Assembly: GCF_001431425.1 (NCBI RefSeq)
Contig: NZ_LDJG01000015.1
Coordinates: forward strand, 1-64,000
DNA length: 64,000 nt
Direction of reading: 5' to 3'
From: Stenotrophomonas nitritireducens
Lineage (GTDB): Bacteria > Pseudomonadota > Gammaproteobacteria > Xanthomonadales > Xanthomonadaceae
The notes beneath the pieces were generated by a model. It did no database searches and had not been told where the DNA came from. It saw only the letters and a program-made list of their open reading frames with translations. Position 1 is the first letter of the stretch; every line of letters starts with the position of its first letter. Positions 28,092 through 36,989 of the stretch are shown here, piece after piece. The translations under genes and the position numbers were made by a program.

Positions 28092-28876
28092 TGGACACCC
28101 TGCATGCCTTCTCTCCGGTACAGGCGCCGATGCCGCGCCGCCGGATATTCGCCGCCTACCTGCAGGAAACGCGCGCCGAATGCCTGCGTTACCTGCGCAG
28201 TCCGTCGTTCCTGCTGCCGACGCTGCTGTTCCCGGCGGTGTTCTTCCTGATGTTCGGCGTGGTGCTGGCCGGGCGCAGCACGCCGGAGGCGCCGCGCTTC
28301 CTGCTGGCGTCCTATTCCACCTTCGGGGTGATGGCGCCGGGCCTGTTCGGTTTCGGCATGTCGCTGGCGCTGGAGCGCGACAATGGCCTGCTCACCCTCA
28401 AGCGCGCGCTGCCGATGCCGCCGGCCGCGTACCTGGCCGGCAAGATGGCGATGGCGATGCTGATGGCCGCGCTGATCACCACCTTGCTGCAGACGCTGGG
28501 GCTGACCCTGGCGCATGTGCAGCTGCAGGCGCTGCAGATGCTGCGGCTGGCGCTGGTCTGCATCGCCGGCGCGGTGCCGTTCTGCGCGCTGGGCCTGCTG
28601 CTGGGCACGCTGGTGAAGGGCCAGGGCGCGCCGGCCATGGTCAACCTGCTGTACCTGCCGATGGCCTTCCTGTCCGGGCTGTGGTTCCCGCTGCAGATGC
28701 TGCCGCCGCTGGTGCGCGCGCAGGCGCCGCTGTGGCCGAGCTACCACCTCAATGCGCTGGCGCAGTCGGCGGTGGGCTTCGATACCGGCAGCGCCTGGCC
28801 GCACCTGCTGTGGCTGGCCGCATTCACCGTGGTCGTCCTTGCCATCGCCGTGCGCCGCCTGCGCCGGCATGGCTGA
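28091..28876 (+). CDS. ABC-2 type permease
   Basis: Encodes 261 residues with six predicted membrane helices (starting about residue 40) and the ABC-2 signature region near residues 150-220 (LLLGTLVKGQGAPAMVNLLY, FLSGLWFPLQMLP). It is the membrane half of the exporter whose ATPase overlaps it upstream by one base. The exported substrate is unknown. The association with a DesK-type kinase resembles Bacillus and Xanthomonadaceae operons that respond to membrane state. Confidence 0.93.
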   Translation: MDTLHAFSPVQAPMPRRRIFAAYLQETRAECLRYLRSPSFLLPTLLFPAVFFLMFGVVLAGRSTPEAPRFLLASYSTFGVMAPGLFGFGMSLALERDNGLLTLKRALPMPPAAYLAGKMAMAMLMAALITTLLQTLGLTLAHVQLQALQMLRLALVCIAGAVPFCALGLLLGTLVKGQGAPAMVNLLYLPMAFLSGLWFPLQMLPPLVRAQAPLWPSYHLNALAQSAVGFDTGSAWPHLLWLAAFTVVVLAIAVRRLRRHG

Positions 28877-28912
28877 TGGCATCATCGACGCCTGCGCGAC
28901 AGGAACCGCCCC

Positions 28913-30109
28913 GTGAACCACCGCCACCTCCCCGCCTGGCTGAAGCCCGCCCCCGATTCGGTGGTGGCCGACAACCTCAAGCTCGGCAAGTGGCCGTGGA
29001 TCGACGCCGTGCACCTGCTGTGGACGGTCTGGGTGTTCCTCACCCCGATGTTCGGCGGCGGCTTCACCCTGCGCTGGGTGCTGATCACGCTGTGGTCGTA
29101 TCCGCTGTTCATCCTGTTGTTCGTGATGACCCTGGTGGCGTCGCGGCGCAGCGCGCCGATCTTCGCCCTGGCGATGGTCGTGCTGGCGATGGCGCTGCTG
29201 CGCAGCTATCCCTCGGGCATGAACTATTTCGTGTTCGGCTGCGTGATGCTGCGCTCCAACCGCTGCATCGGCGTGCGCCGGTACCTGCTGGAGCTGGCGC
29301 TGCTCAACGCCGGTTTCGTCTCGCTGGCCTGGTGGATCGGCTATCCATGGCAGGTCGTGGCCTGGATCCCGGCATTGACCGTGGTCATCGGCCTGATCGT
29401 CAATGTCGAGCGCGCGAGCAGCGAGAAGGACGCGGCGCTGCGGCTGTCGCATGAGGAAGTGCGGCGCCTGGCCGCCACCGCCGAGCGCGAGCGCATCGGC
29501 CGCGACCTGCACGACCTGCTCGGGCATACGCTGTCGCTGATCACGCTGAAGATGGAACTGTCGCGCAAGCTGTTCGAGCGCGACCCGGCGCGTGCGCAGC
29601 GCGAGCTGGCCGAGGCCGAGCAGATCGCCCGCGACGCGCTGGCGCAGGTGCGCAGCGCCGTCACCGGTTTCCGCGCCGCCGACATGGCCGCCGAACTGGC
29701 CTCGGCGCACCTGCTGCTGGAGTCCTCGCGCGTGCACCTGCGGCATTCGCCGCCGCCGCCGATGCCGGCCTGGATCGAATGCGGGCTGGCGATGGTGCTG
29801 CGCGAGGCGGTCACCAACATCGCCCGCCATGCGCAGGCCAGCGAGGCGATGATCGCGGTGCGCGTCGAGGCCGATACCGTGGTGCTGGAGGTCGCCGACG
29901 ACGGCCGCGGCGGCGTGTCCGCCAACGGCAACGGACTGGCCGGCATGCGCGAGCGGGTGGCAGCGCTGGGTGGCACCCTGCGCATCGATTCGCCGCGCGG
30001 CGCCGGCACGCGGCTCACGGTGACGGTGCCGCTGGGCGACGGTAACGCGGCCGTGGCGGCCGCCGCACCCGATGGTCCCGGGCTGCCGGCGATGGAGGCG
30101 CGCGCATGA
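28913..30109 (+). CDS. DesK-like sensor histidine kinase
   Basis: Encodes 398 residues. Five or so membrane helices fill residues 25-165. The HisKA_3 phosphoacceptor is His200 in ERIGRDLHDLLGH, and the HATPase domain has the N-box REAVTNIARHAQA (near 303) and G-boxes DDGRGG and GLAGMRERV. The architecture is that of DesK/NarX-like kinases whose membrane part senses lipid fluidity in DesK. The start is GTG at 28913, preceded by AGGAA. The gene overlaps the response regulator by four bases (ATGA). The last 20 residues are a low-complexity tail. Confidence 0.9.
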   Translation: MNHRHLPAWLKPAPDSVVADNLKLGKWPWIDAVHLLWTVWVFLTPMFGGGFTLRWVLITLWSYPLFILLFVMTLVASRRSAPIFALAMVVLAMALLRSYPSGMNYFVFGCVMLRSNRCIGVRRYLLELALLNAGFVSLAWWIGYPWQVVAWIPALTVVIGLIVNVERASSEKDAALRLSHEEVRRLAATAERERIGRDLHDLLGHTLSLITLKMELSRKLFERDPARAQRELAEAEQIARDALAQVRSAVTGFRAADMAAELASAHLLLESSRVHLRHSPPPPMPAWIECGLAMVLREAVTNIARHAQASEAMIAVRVEADTVVLEVADDGRGGVSANGNGLAGMRERVAALGGTLRIDSPRGAGTRLTVTVPLGDGNAAVAAAAPDGPGLPAMEARA

Positions 30110-30708
30110 TCCGCATCCTGCTGGCCGAGGACCAGGCGATGGTGCGCGGCGCGTTGTCGGCGCTGCTCAACCTGGAAGCCGACATCGAGGTGGCAGGCAC
30201 CGCCGCCGATGGCGAGACGGCATGGCGCGAGCTGCAGCGGCTCGCGCCCGACGTGCTGGTCACCGACATCGAGATGCCCGGCCTGACCGGACTGGAGCTG
30301 GCCCAGCGCGTGCAGCGCCATGGGCTGGCGGCGAAGGTGGTGATCGTCACCACCTTCGCCCGCACCGGCTTCCTGCGCCGCGCGCTGGACGCCGGCGTGC
30401 AGGGCTATCTGCTCAAGGACGCGCCGGCGGAGAAGCTCGCCGAAGCCTTGCGCCAGGTGCATCGCGGCGGCCGCGCCATCGACCCGCAGCTGGCGGTGGA
30501 AGCCTGGACCGAGGCCGACCCGCTCAACGACCGCGAGCGCCAGGTGCTGCGACTCGCGGGCGAAGGCCGCTCGGCCAACGAGATCGCCGAACAGCTCGGT
30601 CTGTCGCATGGCACCGTGCGCAATTATCTGTCCGAGTGCATCGGCAAGCTGGGCGTCGCCAATCGCATCGAGGCGCACCGGCTGGCGCGGCAGAAAGGCT
30701 GGCTTTGA
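30106..30708 (+). CDS. DesR/NarL-family response regulator
   Basis: Encodes 200 residues. The receiver domain holds the acidic pair at 8-9, phospho-acceptor Asp54 in VTDIEMPG, and the conserved lysine in YLLKDAP. The LuxR-type helix-turn-helix (about 133-195) contains LNDRERQVLRLAGEGRSANE and LGLSHGTVRNYLSE. It is coupled by a four-base overlap to its kinase and probably regulates the ABC-2 exporter genes immediately upstream. Confidence 0.94.
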   Translation: MIRILLAEDQAMVRGALSALLNLEADIEVAGTAADGETAWRELQRLAPDVLVTDIEMPGLTGLELAQRVQRHGLAAKVVIVTTFARTGFLRRALDAGVQGYLLKDAPAEKLAEALRQVHRGGRAIDPQLAVEAWTEADPLNDRERQVLRLAGEGRSANEIAEQLGLSHGTVRNYLSECIGKLGVANRIEAHRLARQKGWL

Positions 30709-30817
30709 GCCGCGATCGCGGCGCCCTGTCATGCATGGCCATGCGTCGAAGCGGCGGTGGCGGCAGGACTCCCCGGCACGCGGAACCGTGCGGCCGGGCG
30801 TGTCCGGCGGCGGAGCG

Positions 30818-31354
30818 TCAGTCCCTGCCGCGCGCCATCGTCTGGAACACGCCATCGCGGCGCACCCACAGGTGCAACAGCGCGGCGCCCACGTGCATCA
30901 GCACCGTGGCGAACAGTACGTAGGCCAGCATGCCATGGGCGTTGCGGAGCGCCGCGTACAAGGCCGGCGTATGCGGCACGATCGCTGGCAGCTGCAGGCC
31001 TTTCCACAACACGATCGGGTAGCCGCCGGCCGACAGCATCGCCCAGCCGATCAGCGGCATCAATAGCATCAGCGCGTACAGCATCCAGTGCGACAGCCTG
31101 GCCGCCATCGCCTGCCATGCCGGCAGCTCGGCCGGCAGCGGCGGCGGACGATGGCGCAGGCGGTTGTACAGGCGCAGCAGCGCCAGCACGCCGATGGCCA
31201 CGCCCAGCGGGCGGTGCAGGTCGATCAGCAGCGGCCGCAGGTGCAGCGAGGCGACCATGGTCACGCCGATGAACAGCATGGCGATGATCATCACTGCCAT
31301 GGACCAGTGCAGCACCCGGGCCGGCAGGTTGAAGTGGCCGTTGCCGGTGTTCAT
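30818..31354 (-). CDS. cytochrome b561 family protein
   Basis: Encodes 178 residues with four membrane helices. Haem-b ligand candidates are histidines in ARVLHWSMA (near 16), LIDLHRPLG (near 46), ARLSHWMLY (near 86) and LFATVLMHVGAALLH (near 155), the pattern of bacterial CybB-type b561. It overlaps the catalase-like gene upstream by four bases (31351-31354). In several proteobacteria a b561 protein is paired with a membrane-tethered catalase-like protein, and it may feed quinol electrons to that partner. GGGAG precedes the start. Confidence 0.92.
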   Translation of the reverse strand: MNTGNGHFNLPARVLHWSMAVMIIAMLFIGVTMVASLHLRPLLIDLHRPLGVAIGVLALLRLYNRLRHRPPPLPAELPAWQAMAARLSHWMLYALMLLMPLIGWAMLSAGGYPIVLWKGLQLPAIVPHTPALYAALRNAHGMLAYVLFATVLMHVGAALLHLWVRRDGVFQTMARGRD

Positions 31355-32457
31355 CGCGCGGTCTCCCTGGCTTGTGCCGGAGCGCCGGCAGCGCGTTCGC
31401 GCTCGCGGCGGTTGAACGATTGCGAATAGATCGCCGAGCGTGCTGCCAGCACCGGATCATCGCTGCCGCGCATGCCGCGGGGCAGGATCAGCGGATCGAA
31501 GTTCAGTTCGCCGCAGGCGCCCTGTTCCTGCGACTGCATGCGCTCCAGGCTCAGTACGCCGGCCATCACTTCGCTGCGCGACGCCGGCCAAGGGGTGGAG
31601 GGATCGTCCACTGCGTCGCCGGGTTCGGCGATGCTGACCACCAGGTTCCAGCGCACCGGGCCGTTGTTCAGGCGGCGCCGCAGGTCCTGTTCGAGGAAGT
31701 CCGCATCCGCGCGCCCGCGCGCGTCGGCATCGAGTTCAGCCACCGGTGCCTGCGGCTGCCAGCGCCAGCGCACCGCGCGCTGGTTGCCCTGTGCGTTGGT
31801 GAACCAGAAGCTGTTGACGCTGTTGAACGTGGTGTTGGCCCAGCTGTCGGTCCACGGCGCGCTCTTTGCCCATTGCTGGAAGGCCCGCGCGCTGGGATAG
31901 CGGGCCAGCAGCGCCGCCATTTTCTGCGGGTCGGGCTTGCCGGTGGCCGGATCGGGAAGCTGCGCACGGGTCTGTTCGAAGAAGGCCTCCGGCGTCGGCA
32001 CCGCGAAGAACGGGAAGCTGTTCATCGCCATCCGCCATTCCTGGCCATCGTCGCCGACCAGCTGCAGGGCGATGCTGCGTACCCGCGCGTTGCCGTCGGC
32101 GCCATGCGGGTCGCCGCCGCCGATCGACAGGCGGCCGAGCACCGGCACTTTCTGCTGCGAAAACACTCGTGCGCTGGACAGCATCGGCGCCTGTGCGCTG
32201 GGAGAGAACCAGCCGCCCACGCACACGCCCTTGCTGTGCGCACGGCGGAAACCGGGATGGGCCGGGCCGGTGGCCTCGATGGTGTCGGTGAAGCGCTGCG
32301 CGGTCAGCCGGTCGCGGCCGATCCAGCCGGCCAGCCACGCAAAGGCGAGCGCGGCGGCGCCCAGGATCAACGCGATCAGGGCGATCCATGGCAGCGGCGT
32401 GTGCCTGCGCGGAACCGGTGGTTCCTGGCCGGCGCGGGTATAACGGAACAGTGGCAT
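31351..32457 (-). CDS. membrane-anchored catalase-like haem protein (SrpA type)
   Basis: Encodes 368 residues. After a short cytoplasmic N-terminus, one membrane helix (about 22-48) tethers a periplasmic catalase-like core. The distal histidine appears in FRRAHSKGVC (near 73), the haem pocket in MNSFPFF (near 145), and the proximal tyrosine in IYSQSFNRRERERA near the C-terminus. The core is much shorter than monofunctional catalases, as in SrpA-like catalase-related peroxidases. It is coupled to cytochrome b561, so reducing equivalents may come from the membrane rather than disproportionation. AGGAG lies before the ATG. The exact oxidant substrate is unknown. Confidence 0.87.
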   Translation of the reverse strand: MPLFRYTRAGQEPPVPRRHTPLPWIALIALILGAAALAFAWLAGWIGRDRLTAQRFTDTIEATGPAHPGFRRAHSKGVCVGGWFSPSAQAPMLSSARVFSQQKVPVLGRLSIGGGDPHGADGNARVRSIALQLVGDDGQEWRMAMNSFPFFAVPTPEAFFEQTRAQLPDPATGKPDPQKMAALLARYPSARAFQQWAKSAPWTDSWANTTFNSVNSFWFTNAQGNQRAVRWRWQPQAPVAELDADARGRADADFLEQDLRRRLNNGPVRWNLVVSIAEPGDAVDDPSTPWPASRSEVMAGVLSLERMQSQEQGACGELNFDPLILPRGMRGSDDPVLAARSAIYSQSFNRRERERAAGAPAQARETAR

Positions 32458-32599
32458 TGGCGGACTCCTGCCGTCGCGGAACGCATCGGGCGCGATGCAC
32501 AGATCCTTGCAGAACCCGGACGGGTGCGAAATTCAATTTTTCGTGAAGTCTGCCGCAGCGCGTGGTGCCGGCCACCGGCCGGCCCACGCATCGCACGCT

Positions 32600-33976
32600 T
32601 CAGGCGTAGCGGGCCTTGAGCATCGCCCAGGCCGAGCGCAGCGCCAGCGCTTCGCCGCCGGCCGGGCGGCCCGGGCGCTCGCCGTCGTTCCAGGCGTAGA
32701 CGTCCAGATGCGCCCACTTCTGGCCTTCCTCGACGAAGCGTTCCAGGTACAGCGCGGCGGTGACGCTGCCGGCCATGCGCGAGCCGGCGTTGGCCATGTC
32801 GGCGATGCCGCTGTTGAGGTAACGCAGGTAGGGGCGCCACAGCGGCATGCGCCACACCGGGTCGCGGGTACGGTCGCCGGCGTCCAGCCACTGCTGGGCG
32901 AGCGTGTCGTCGTTGGCGAACAGCGCCGGCAGGTCGGGGCCGAGCGCGATGCGCGCCGCGCCGGTGAGGGTGGCGAAATCGACGATGGCGTCCGGCCGCT
33001 GCTCGCTGGCGTAGGCCAGCGCGTCGCACAGGATCAGGCGGCCTTCGGCATCGGTGTTGTCGATCTCCACGGTGATGCCTTTGCGCGTGGTGATGACCTC
33101 GCCGGGGCGGAACGCATCGGGGCCGATGGAGTTTTCCACCGCCGGCACGATCAGGGTCAGCCGCACCGGCAGCCGCTGCGCCATGACCAGCCCGGCCAGC
33201 GCCAGCGCGTGCGCGGCGCCGCCCATGTCCTTCTTCATGTTGCGCATGCCGTCGGCCGGCTTGATGTCCAGGCCGCCGGTGTCGAAGCACACGCCCTTGC
33301 CGACCAGCGCCAGGTGCGGCGCGGCTTCATCGCCCCAGCGCAGCACGATCAGGCGCGGCGCGCGGTGCGAAGCGCGGCCGACGGCGTGGATGGTGGGGAA
33401 GTTGTGCTCCAGCAGTTCGTCGCCGGCGATCACCTCCAGCGCGCCGCCATGGGCGTCGGCCAGCGCGCGCGCGGCGTCTTCCAGCTGCTGCGGGCCCATG
33501 TCCTCGGTCGGGGTGTTGACCCAGTCGCGCACGCGCAGGCAGGCGGCCAGCACGTCCAGCACTTCCGGCGCCGGCGTGGCGACCAGCTGCGCCGGCAGTC
33601 GCGCCGGCTTGCGGTAGCGGGCGAAGCGGTAGCTGCCCAGGCCCCAGCCGAGCTGCAGGTTGGCGGCATCGGCCGCGTCCAGCGCATTGGCCAGCTGCCA
33701 GGCGCAGCCTGCCGGCAATGCGAACGGCGCATGCGCATAGGCATAGGCGTCGCCGCGGTCGCCGACGCCCAGCACCGCGCCGGCCAGTCCGTCCGCGCCC
33801 GGCAGCAGGGCGACGCTGCCCGGCGCCGCGGTGAACTGCTGGCTGCCGAGCCAGGCGCGGGTCGCCGCCGGTTGCGCATCCAGCCATGCGGCGAAGGCCG
33901 CCTTGTCCAGCACATGCAGCGGAAGGGCGTTGCTGGCGTCGGAAGTGAAGCCTGCGGGAGACAGCGGAGCGGACAT
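32600..33976 (-). CDS. leucyl aminopeptidase family (M17) enzyme
   Basis: Encodes 458 residues from ATG 33976 (461 if 33985 is used; AGGA is better spaced for 33976). The C-terminal M17 domain carries the di-metal and active-site signatures: VGKGVCFDTGG (near 242), KKDMGGAAHAL, the family signature NTDAEGRLILCDAL near 320, and the ATLTGAARIALG segment. A cytoplasmic aminopeptidase acting in peptide turnover. The N-terminal domain is shorter and divergent from PepA, so it probably represents the second M17 type common in Xanthomonadaceae. No DNA-binding role is suggested. Confidence 0.93.
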   Translation of the reverse strand: MSAPLSPAGFTSDASNALPLHVLDKAAFAAWLDAQPAATRAWLGSQQFTAAPGSVALLPGADGLAGAVLGVGDRGDAYAYAHAPFALPAGCAWQLANALDAADAANLQLGWGLGSYRFARYRKPARLPAQLVATPAPEVLDVLAACLRVRDWVNTPTEDMGPQQLEDAARALADAHGGALEVIAGDELLEHNFPTIHAVGRASHRAPRLIVLRWGDEAAPHLALVGKGVCFDTGGLDIKPADGMRNMKKDMGGAAHALALAGLVMAQRLPVRLTLIVPAVENSIGPDAFRPGEVITTRKGITVEIDNTDAEGRLILCDALAYASEQRPDAIVDFATLTGAARIALGPDLPALFANDDTLAQQWLDAGDRTRDPVWRMPLWRPYLRYLNSGIADMANAGSRMAGSVTAALYLERFVEEGQKWAHLDVYAWNDGERPGRPAGGEALALRSAWAMLKARYA

Positions 33977-34031
33977 GGGGGTCATTCCTGGAAGTAGGGG
34001 CCGGCGGCCGGCGATGGCCGTCGGCAGGGCA

Positions 34032-34691
34032 TCACGATGCGGTTTCGATATGGGGCAGCAGCCAGTACAGGGCGGCGCAGTTCAGTGCGGCGGTGATCCA
34101 GAACATGATCTGGAAGCTGGTCTTCCGGGTCTTGTGCCGATACGCCTGCTGGGCCAGCAGGCCGCCCGGCCAGCCGCACAGCAGGTCGAACAGGTGCAGG
34201 GTTTTTTCCTGCGTGCGTTGCAGGTTCTGGTTGGCGGCGCTCTTGTCCAGCGCATAGGCAATGAACGACAGGGCGCTCATTCCCGCAAAGGCCAGCGTTA
34301 CCGCAAGCGGCCACCAGTGCAGCCACGTGCCGGCGGCCAGCGCGGTGAGTGCGCCGGCCAGGATCAGGCGGTGCACGAGGTCTTGCAGCTTGCCGGAGGC
34401 ATGGCGCTGGCGTGCGGTGGCTCTGGCGTCGTTGCGGCGCCGTGCCTGCGCACGCATCGCCCCGGCATTGACGAAACTGGCGCCCACCGCGTTCAGGCGG
34501 CCCTTGTCGTCGCGCCGGGTTTCATAGCGGATCAGGTCGCCGTTGCCCGGGCGGCGACCGGCATGTTCGATGGTCCTGATGTGCACGAAGGCGCGGGCCG
34601 CGTGATCGCCGCCGGCCTGCGCTTCGAGCGGGCGCACGAAACCGTAGCCCTTCGTGTCGTCCCACTGTTCGATGCGGCCCAGTTGCGGCAT
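34032..34691 (-). CDS. cold-shock-domain plus DUF1294 membrane protein
   Basis: Encodes 219 residues. Residues about 4-70 form an OB/cold-shock-like fold (GRIEQWDDTKGYGFVRP, then FVHIRTIE). A basic linker follows, then DUF1294 with hydrophobic segments at about 108-150 and the diagnostic LHLFDLLCGWPGGLLAQQAYRHKT near 178. CSD-DUF1294 fusions are widespread and uncharacterised. The start at 34691 is four bases after the HAD phosphatase gene's stop, so they are cotranscribed. Confidence 0.9.
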   Translation of the reverse strand: MPQLGRIEQWDDTKGYGFVRPLEAQAGGDHAARAFVHIRTIEHAGRRPGNGDLIRYETRRDDKGRLNAVGASFVNAGAMRAQARRRNDARATARQRHASGKLQDLVHRLILAGALTALAAGTWLHWWPLAVTLAFAGMSALSFIAYALDKSAANQNLQRTQEKTLHLFDLLCGWPGGLLAQQAYRHKTRKTSFQIMFWITAALNCAALYWLLPHIETAS

Positions 34692-34695
34692 GGGC

Positions 34696-35391
34696 TCAGT
34701 CCTGCGCGTCCAGCCAGTCGGCCAGCCCGGCGAGGGTGTCGAACTGCAGGTCCGGCGGCGGCGCGGCATGGTTCCAGGCATGGGCTTCGCGGTTGATCCA
34801 GCAGCCGCGCAGGCCGGCGCGCATCGCACCGGCCACGTCCATCTCGGCATGGTCGCCCACGTGCAGGACGCTGGCCCGTTCGACGCCCAGGCGCTTGCAG
34901 GCGGCGTGGAAGATGCCCGGGTCCGGCTTGGCTGCGCCGAATTCGCGCGAGCCCAGCTGGAAGGCGAACAGCCCGCCGATGCCGATGCGCTGCAGATCGG
35001 CGTTGCCGTTGCTGACCGCGGCCACCGGCACGCGCGCGGCGATGCGGCGCAGCGCGTCCAGCGCATCGGGGTAGAACTCCACCTGGTTGCGCGCGGCGTA
35101 GAACGCTTCGTAGGCCGGTTCCAGCAGGTCCATGCCGGCGCCGCTCTTCTCCAGCGCCTCGGCCAGGGTGAGGCGGCGCAGCGCGCTCAGGTCGTAGTGC
35201 AGGTGCGGGTTGTCGTCGAAGGTGCGCACGCGCAGTTCGCGCATGGCCTCCACCGGGTACATCGCCGCCGTGGCGGGGCTGTGGACGACCATCCAGTCGT
35301 GCAGCACCTGGTCGATGCGGGCGCCGATGGGCGCGAACGGCCAGAGCGTGTCGTCCAGGTCGAGGGTGATGGCTAGGACAGGAAAGTTCAC
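34696..35391 (-). CDS. HAD-family phosphatase (YigB-like)
   Basis: Encodes 231 residues. Motif I LDLDDTLW (near residue 11), motif II SNGNA (near 126), motif III Lys in GAAKPDPGIF (near 151) and motif IV HVGDHAEMD (near 175) are complete. The LW after motif I and the overall order fit YigB, a flavin-mononucleotide phosphatase of Escherichia coli; other small-phosphate substrates are possible. The start is GTG at 35391, a choice forced by lack of other starts in front of motif I. The CSD-DUF1294 gene follows after four bases. Confidence 0.88.
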   Translation of the reverse strand: MNFPVLAITLDLDDTLWPFAPIGARIDQVLHDWMVVHSPATAAMYPVEAMRELRVRTFDDNPHLHYDLSALRRLTLAEALEKSGAGMDLLEPAYEAFYAARNQVEFYPDALDALRRIAARVPVAAVSNGNADLQRIGIGGLFAFQLGSREFGAAKPDPGIFHAACKRLGVERASVLHVGDHAEMDVAGAMRAGLRGCWINREAHAWNHAAPPPDLQFDTLAGLADWLDAQD

Positions 35392-35429
35392 GGGGCCATT
35401 TTACGGCAGCGGGCCGGGCGGCGCCTTGC

Positions 35430-36527
35430 CTATTCCAGCAATCGCGCCCAGCCCTGCATGCCGTCCAGCCGCACCAGCACCAGTTTGGCGCAGACCAGCA
35501 GCGGCACCGCCAGCAGCAGGCCGACGATGCCCCACAGCCAGCCGGACAGCATCAGCGCCAGCACCAGCATCAACGGCGAGATCGCCATGCGCCGGCCCAG
35601 CACGATCGGCGTGACCAGTTGCCCCTCCAGCGTGTGCAGCGCCAGGTAGGCCAGCGCCGGCAGGGCAATGGCCAGCGGCTCGCGGAACTCGGTAAGGCCG
35701 ACCAGCAGCATCAGCGCGATGCCGACCAGCGGGCCCACATAGGGAGCGAAGTTCAACAGCATCGCCACCGTGCCCCACAGCAGTGCCTCGGGCAGGGCGA
35801 TGCCGAGCAGCATCAGCGCCCCGGCCAGCGCCAGCCCGAGCAGGGTGTTGATGATGGTGATGGTCAGCACGTAGCGCGATATCTCGCGCTCCATCGCGCG
35901 CAGGATGTCGGTGGTGAAGCGTTTCTGCTGGCGGTTGGGCAGCAGCGCGATGATGTGCCGCTGCAGGTTCTCCCCGTAGATCATGAAGAACAGGGTCAGC
36001 AGCACCACTGCCAGCGCCGAGGCGGCCAGCCGCGGAGTGCGCACCAGCGCCCGGTACGGGTCGTCGAGCCGGGTGCGGATCACTTCCACCTTGCGGTTGT
36101 CCTCGCCGCCGGCGGCACGGGCGAAGCTCTCGGCGGCCTGGTTGGCCTGCTGCACCGGCCGCACCAGGTCCTGCACCTTGCGCGAGACCTGGCGCAGCTG
36201 CTGCGGCGTCTCTGCGAACCAGTCGGCCGCAGGCACCGCCAGCTGTACCGCCAGCGCGCCGGCACTGGCCAGGCCGATGGCCAGCACCAGCAGCGCGGCG
36301 AGGAAGCGCGGCAGGCGCAGTTTCTGCAGCAGGCGGATGATCGGGTTGCCGACCAGGGCGAAGAACATCGCCAGCAGCACCGGCAGGATCACGTCCTGCG
36401 CGGCCCACAGCGTATAGCCCACCGCCAGCGTGGCCAGTACCAGTACGGCGGAAGACGCGCGCGGGCGCGGCGTCGGCGGGGCCGGTTCGGCGGCGGGAGG
36501 GGACGGATCGGACGGCAGTGCGGGCAT
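35430..36527 (-). CDS. AI-2E family / PerM-like permease
   Basis: Encodes 365 residues with about eight membrane helices in the PerM arrangement: paired N-terminal helices (about 28-80), one helix and a long cytoplasmic segment (about 105-200), then the C-terminal helices with NFAPYVGPLVGIALMLLVG near 265 and TPIVLGRRMAISPLM near 310. The family includes TqsA (autoinducer-2 export), PerM and Na+/H+ antiporters, so transport is likely but the substrate cannot be named. The gene is upstream of the HAD phosphatase on the same strand. Confidence 0.88.
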   Translation of the reverse strand: MPALPSDPSPPAAEPAPPTPRPRASSAVLVLATLAVGYTLWAAQDVILPVLLAMFFALVGNPIIRLLQKLRLPRFLAALLVLAIGLASAGALAVQLAVPAADWFAETPQQLRQVSRKVQDLVRPVQQANQAAESFARAAGGEDNRKVEVIRTRLDDPYRALVRTPRLAASALAVVLLTLFFMIYGENLQRHIIALLPNRQQKRFTTDILRAMEREISRYVLTITIINTLLGLALAGALMLLGIALPEALLWGTVAMLLNFAPYVGPLVGIALMLLVGLTEFREPLAIALPALAYLALHTLEGQLVTPIVLGRRMAISPLMLVLALMLSGWLWGIVGLLLAVPLLVCAKLVLVRLDGMQGWARLLE

Positions 36528-36572
36528 CGCGGCACTCCGGAGCGGGAAGGGCGCGGCCGGCGGCCGCGCGGA

Positions 36573-36989
36573 TCAGGACTCTGACAGCTCGGTGGCGGCT
36601 GCGGCCGCCTGCGGCGGTGGGCCGGCAGCGGGTTCGGGCGGCGCGGATGCGGCCTGGCCTTCGTCCGTGGCGGCGTGGCTGGCGGCCATGCCCGCCGCGG
36701 CCGCCAGTCCCGCTTCCTGCAGGCTGGCGATCGACGCCTGCGCCGAGGCCACCAGCCCCGACACCGAGCCGATCATCTGCAGCCAGCGCGCGCCGCTGAA
36801 GGCGCCGCCCGGTTCCAGCCTGCCGGCCACGAAACCGCCGGCCAGTCCGGCGATCACGATGCGTCCCGGCGTCCAGCTGCGGCGCCAGGTCGTTTCCAGC
36901 GTGTCCCACTGCTGCACGGTCTCGTCCATGCGCACCTGCACGACGGCTTCGGCGCGGCGCACGCGGCGTTGCAGGGCATCGAAGTTCAT
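36573..36989 (-). CDS. protein of unknown function in envelope-stress cluster
   Basis: Encodes 138 residues. The first 45 residues are a charged helix (FDALQRRVRRAEAVVQVRM), followed by one weak hydrophobic segment (about 47-65, RIVIAGLAGGFVAG) and an alanine/proline-rich tail from about 95. It overlaps the holin-like gene by four bases (36986-36989). The three-gene cluster (this, holin-like, DUF883) is a common arrangement near ElaB/YqjD homologues, so a membrane-associated role is likely. No family assigned. Confidence 0.8.
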   Translation of the reverse strand: MNFDALQRRVRRAEAVVQVRMDETVQQWDTLETTWRRSWTPGRIVIAGLAGGFVAGRLEPGGAFSGARWLQMIGSVSGLVASAQASIASLQEAGLAAAAGMAASHAATDEGQAASAPPEPAAGPPPQAAAAATELSES

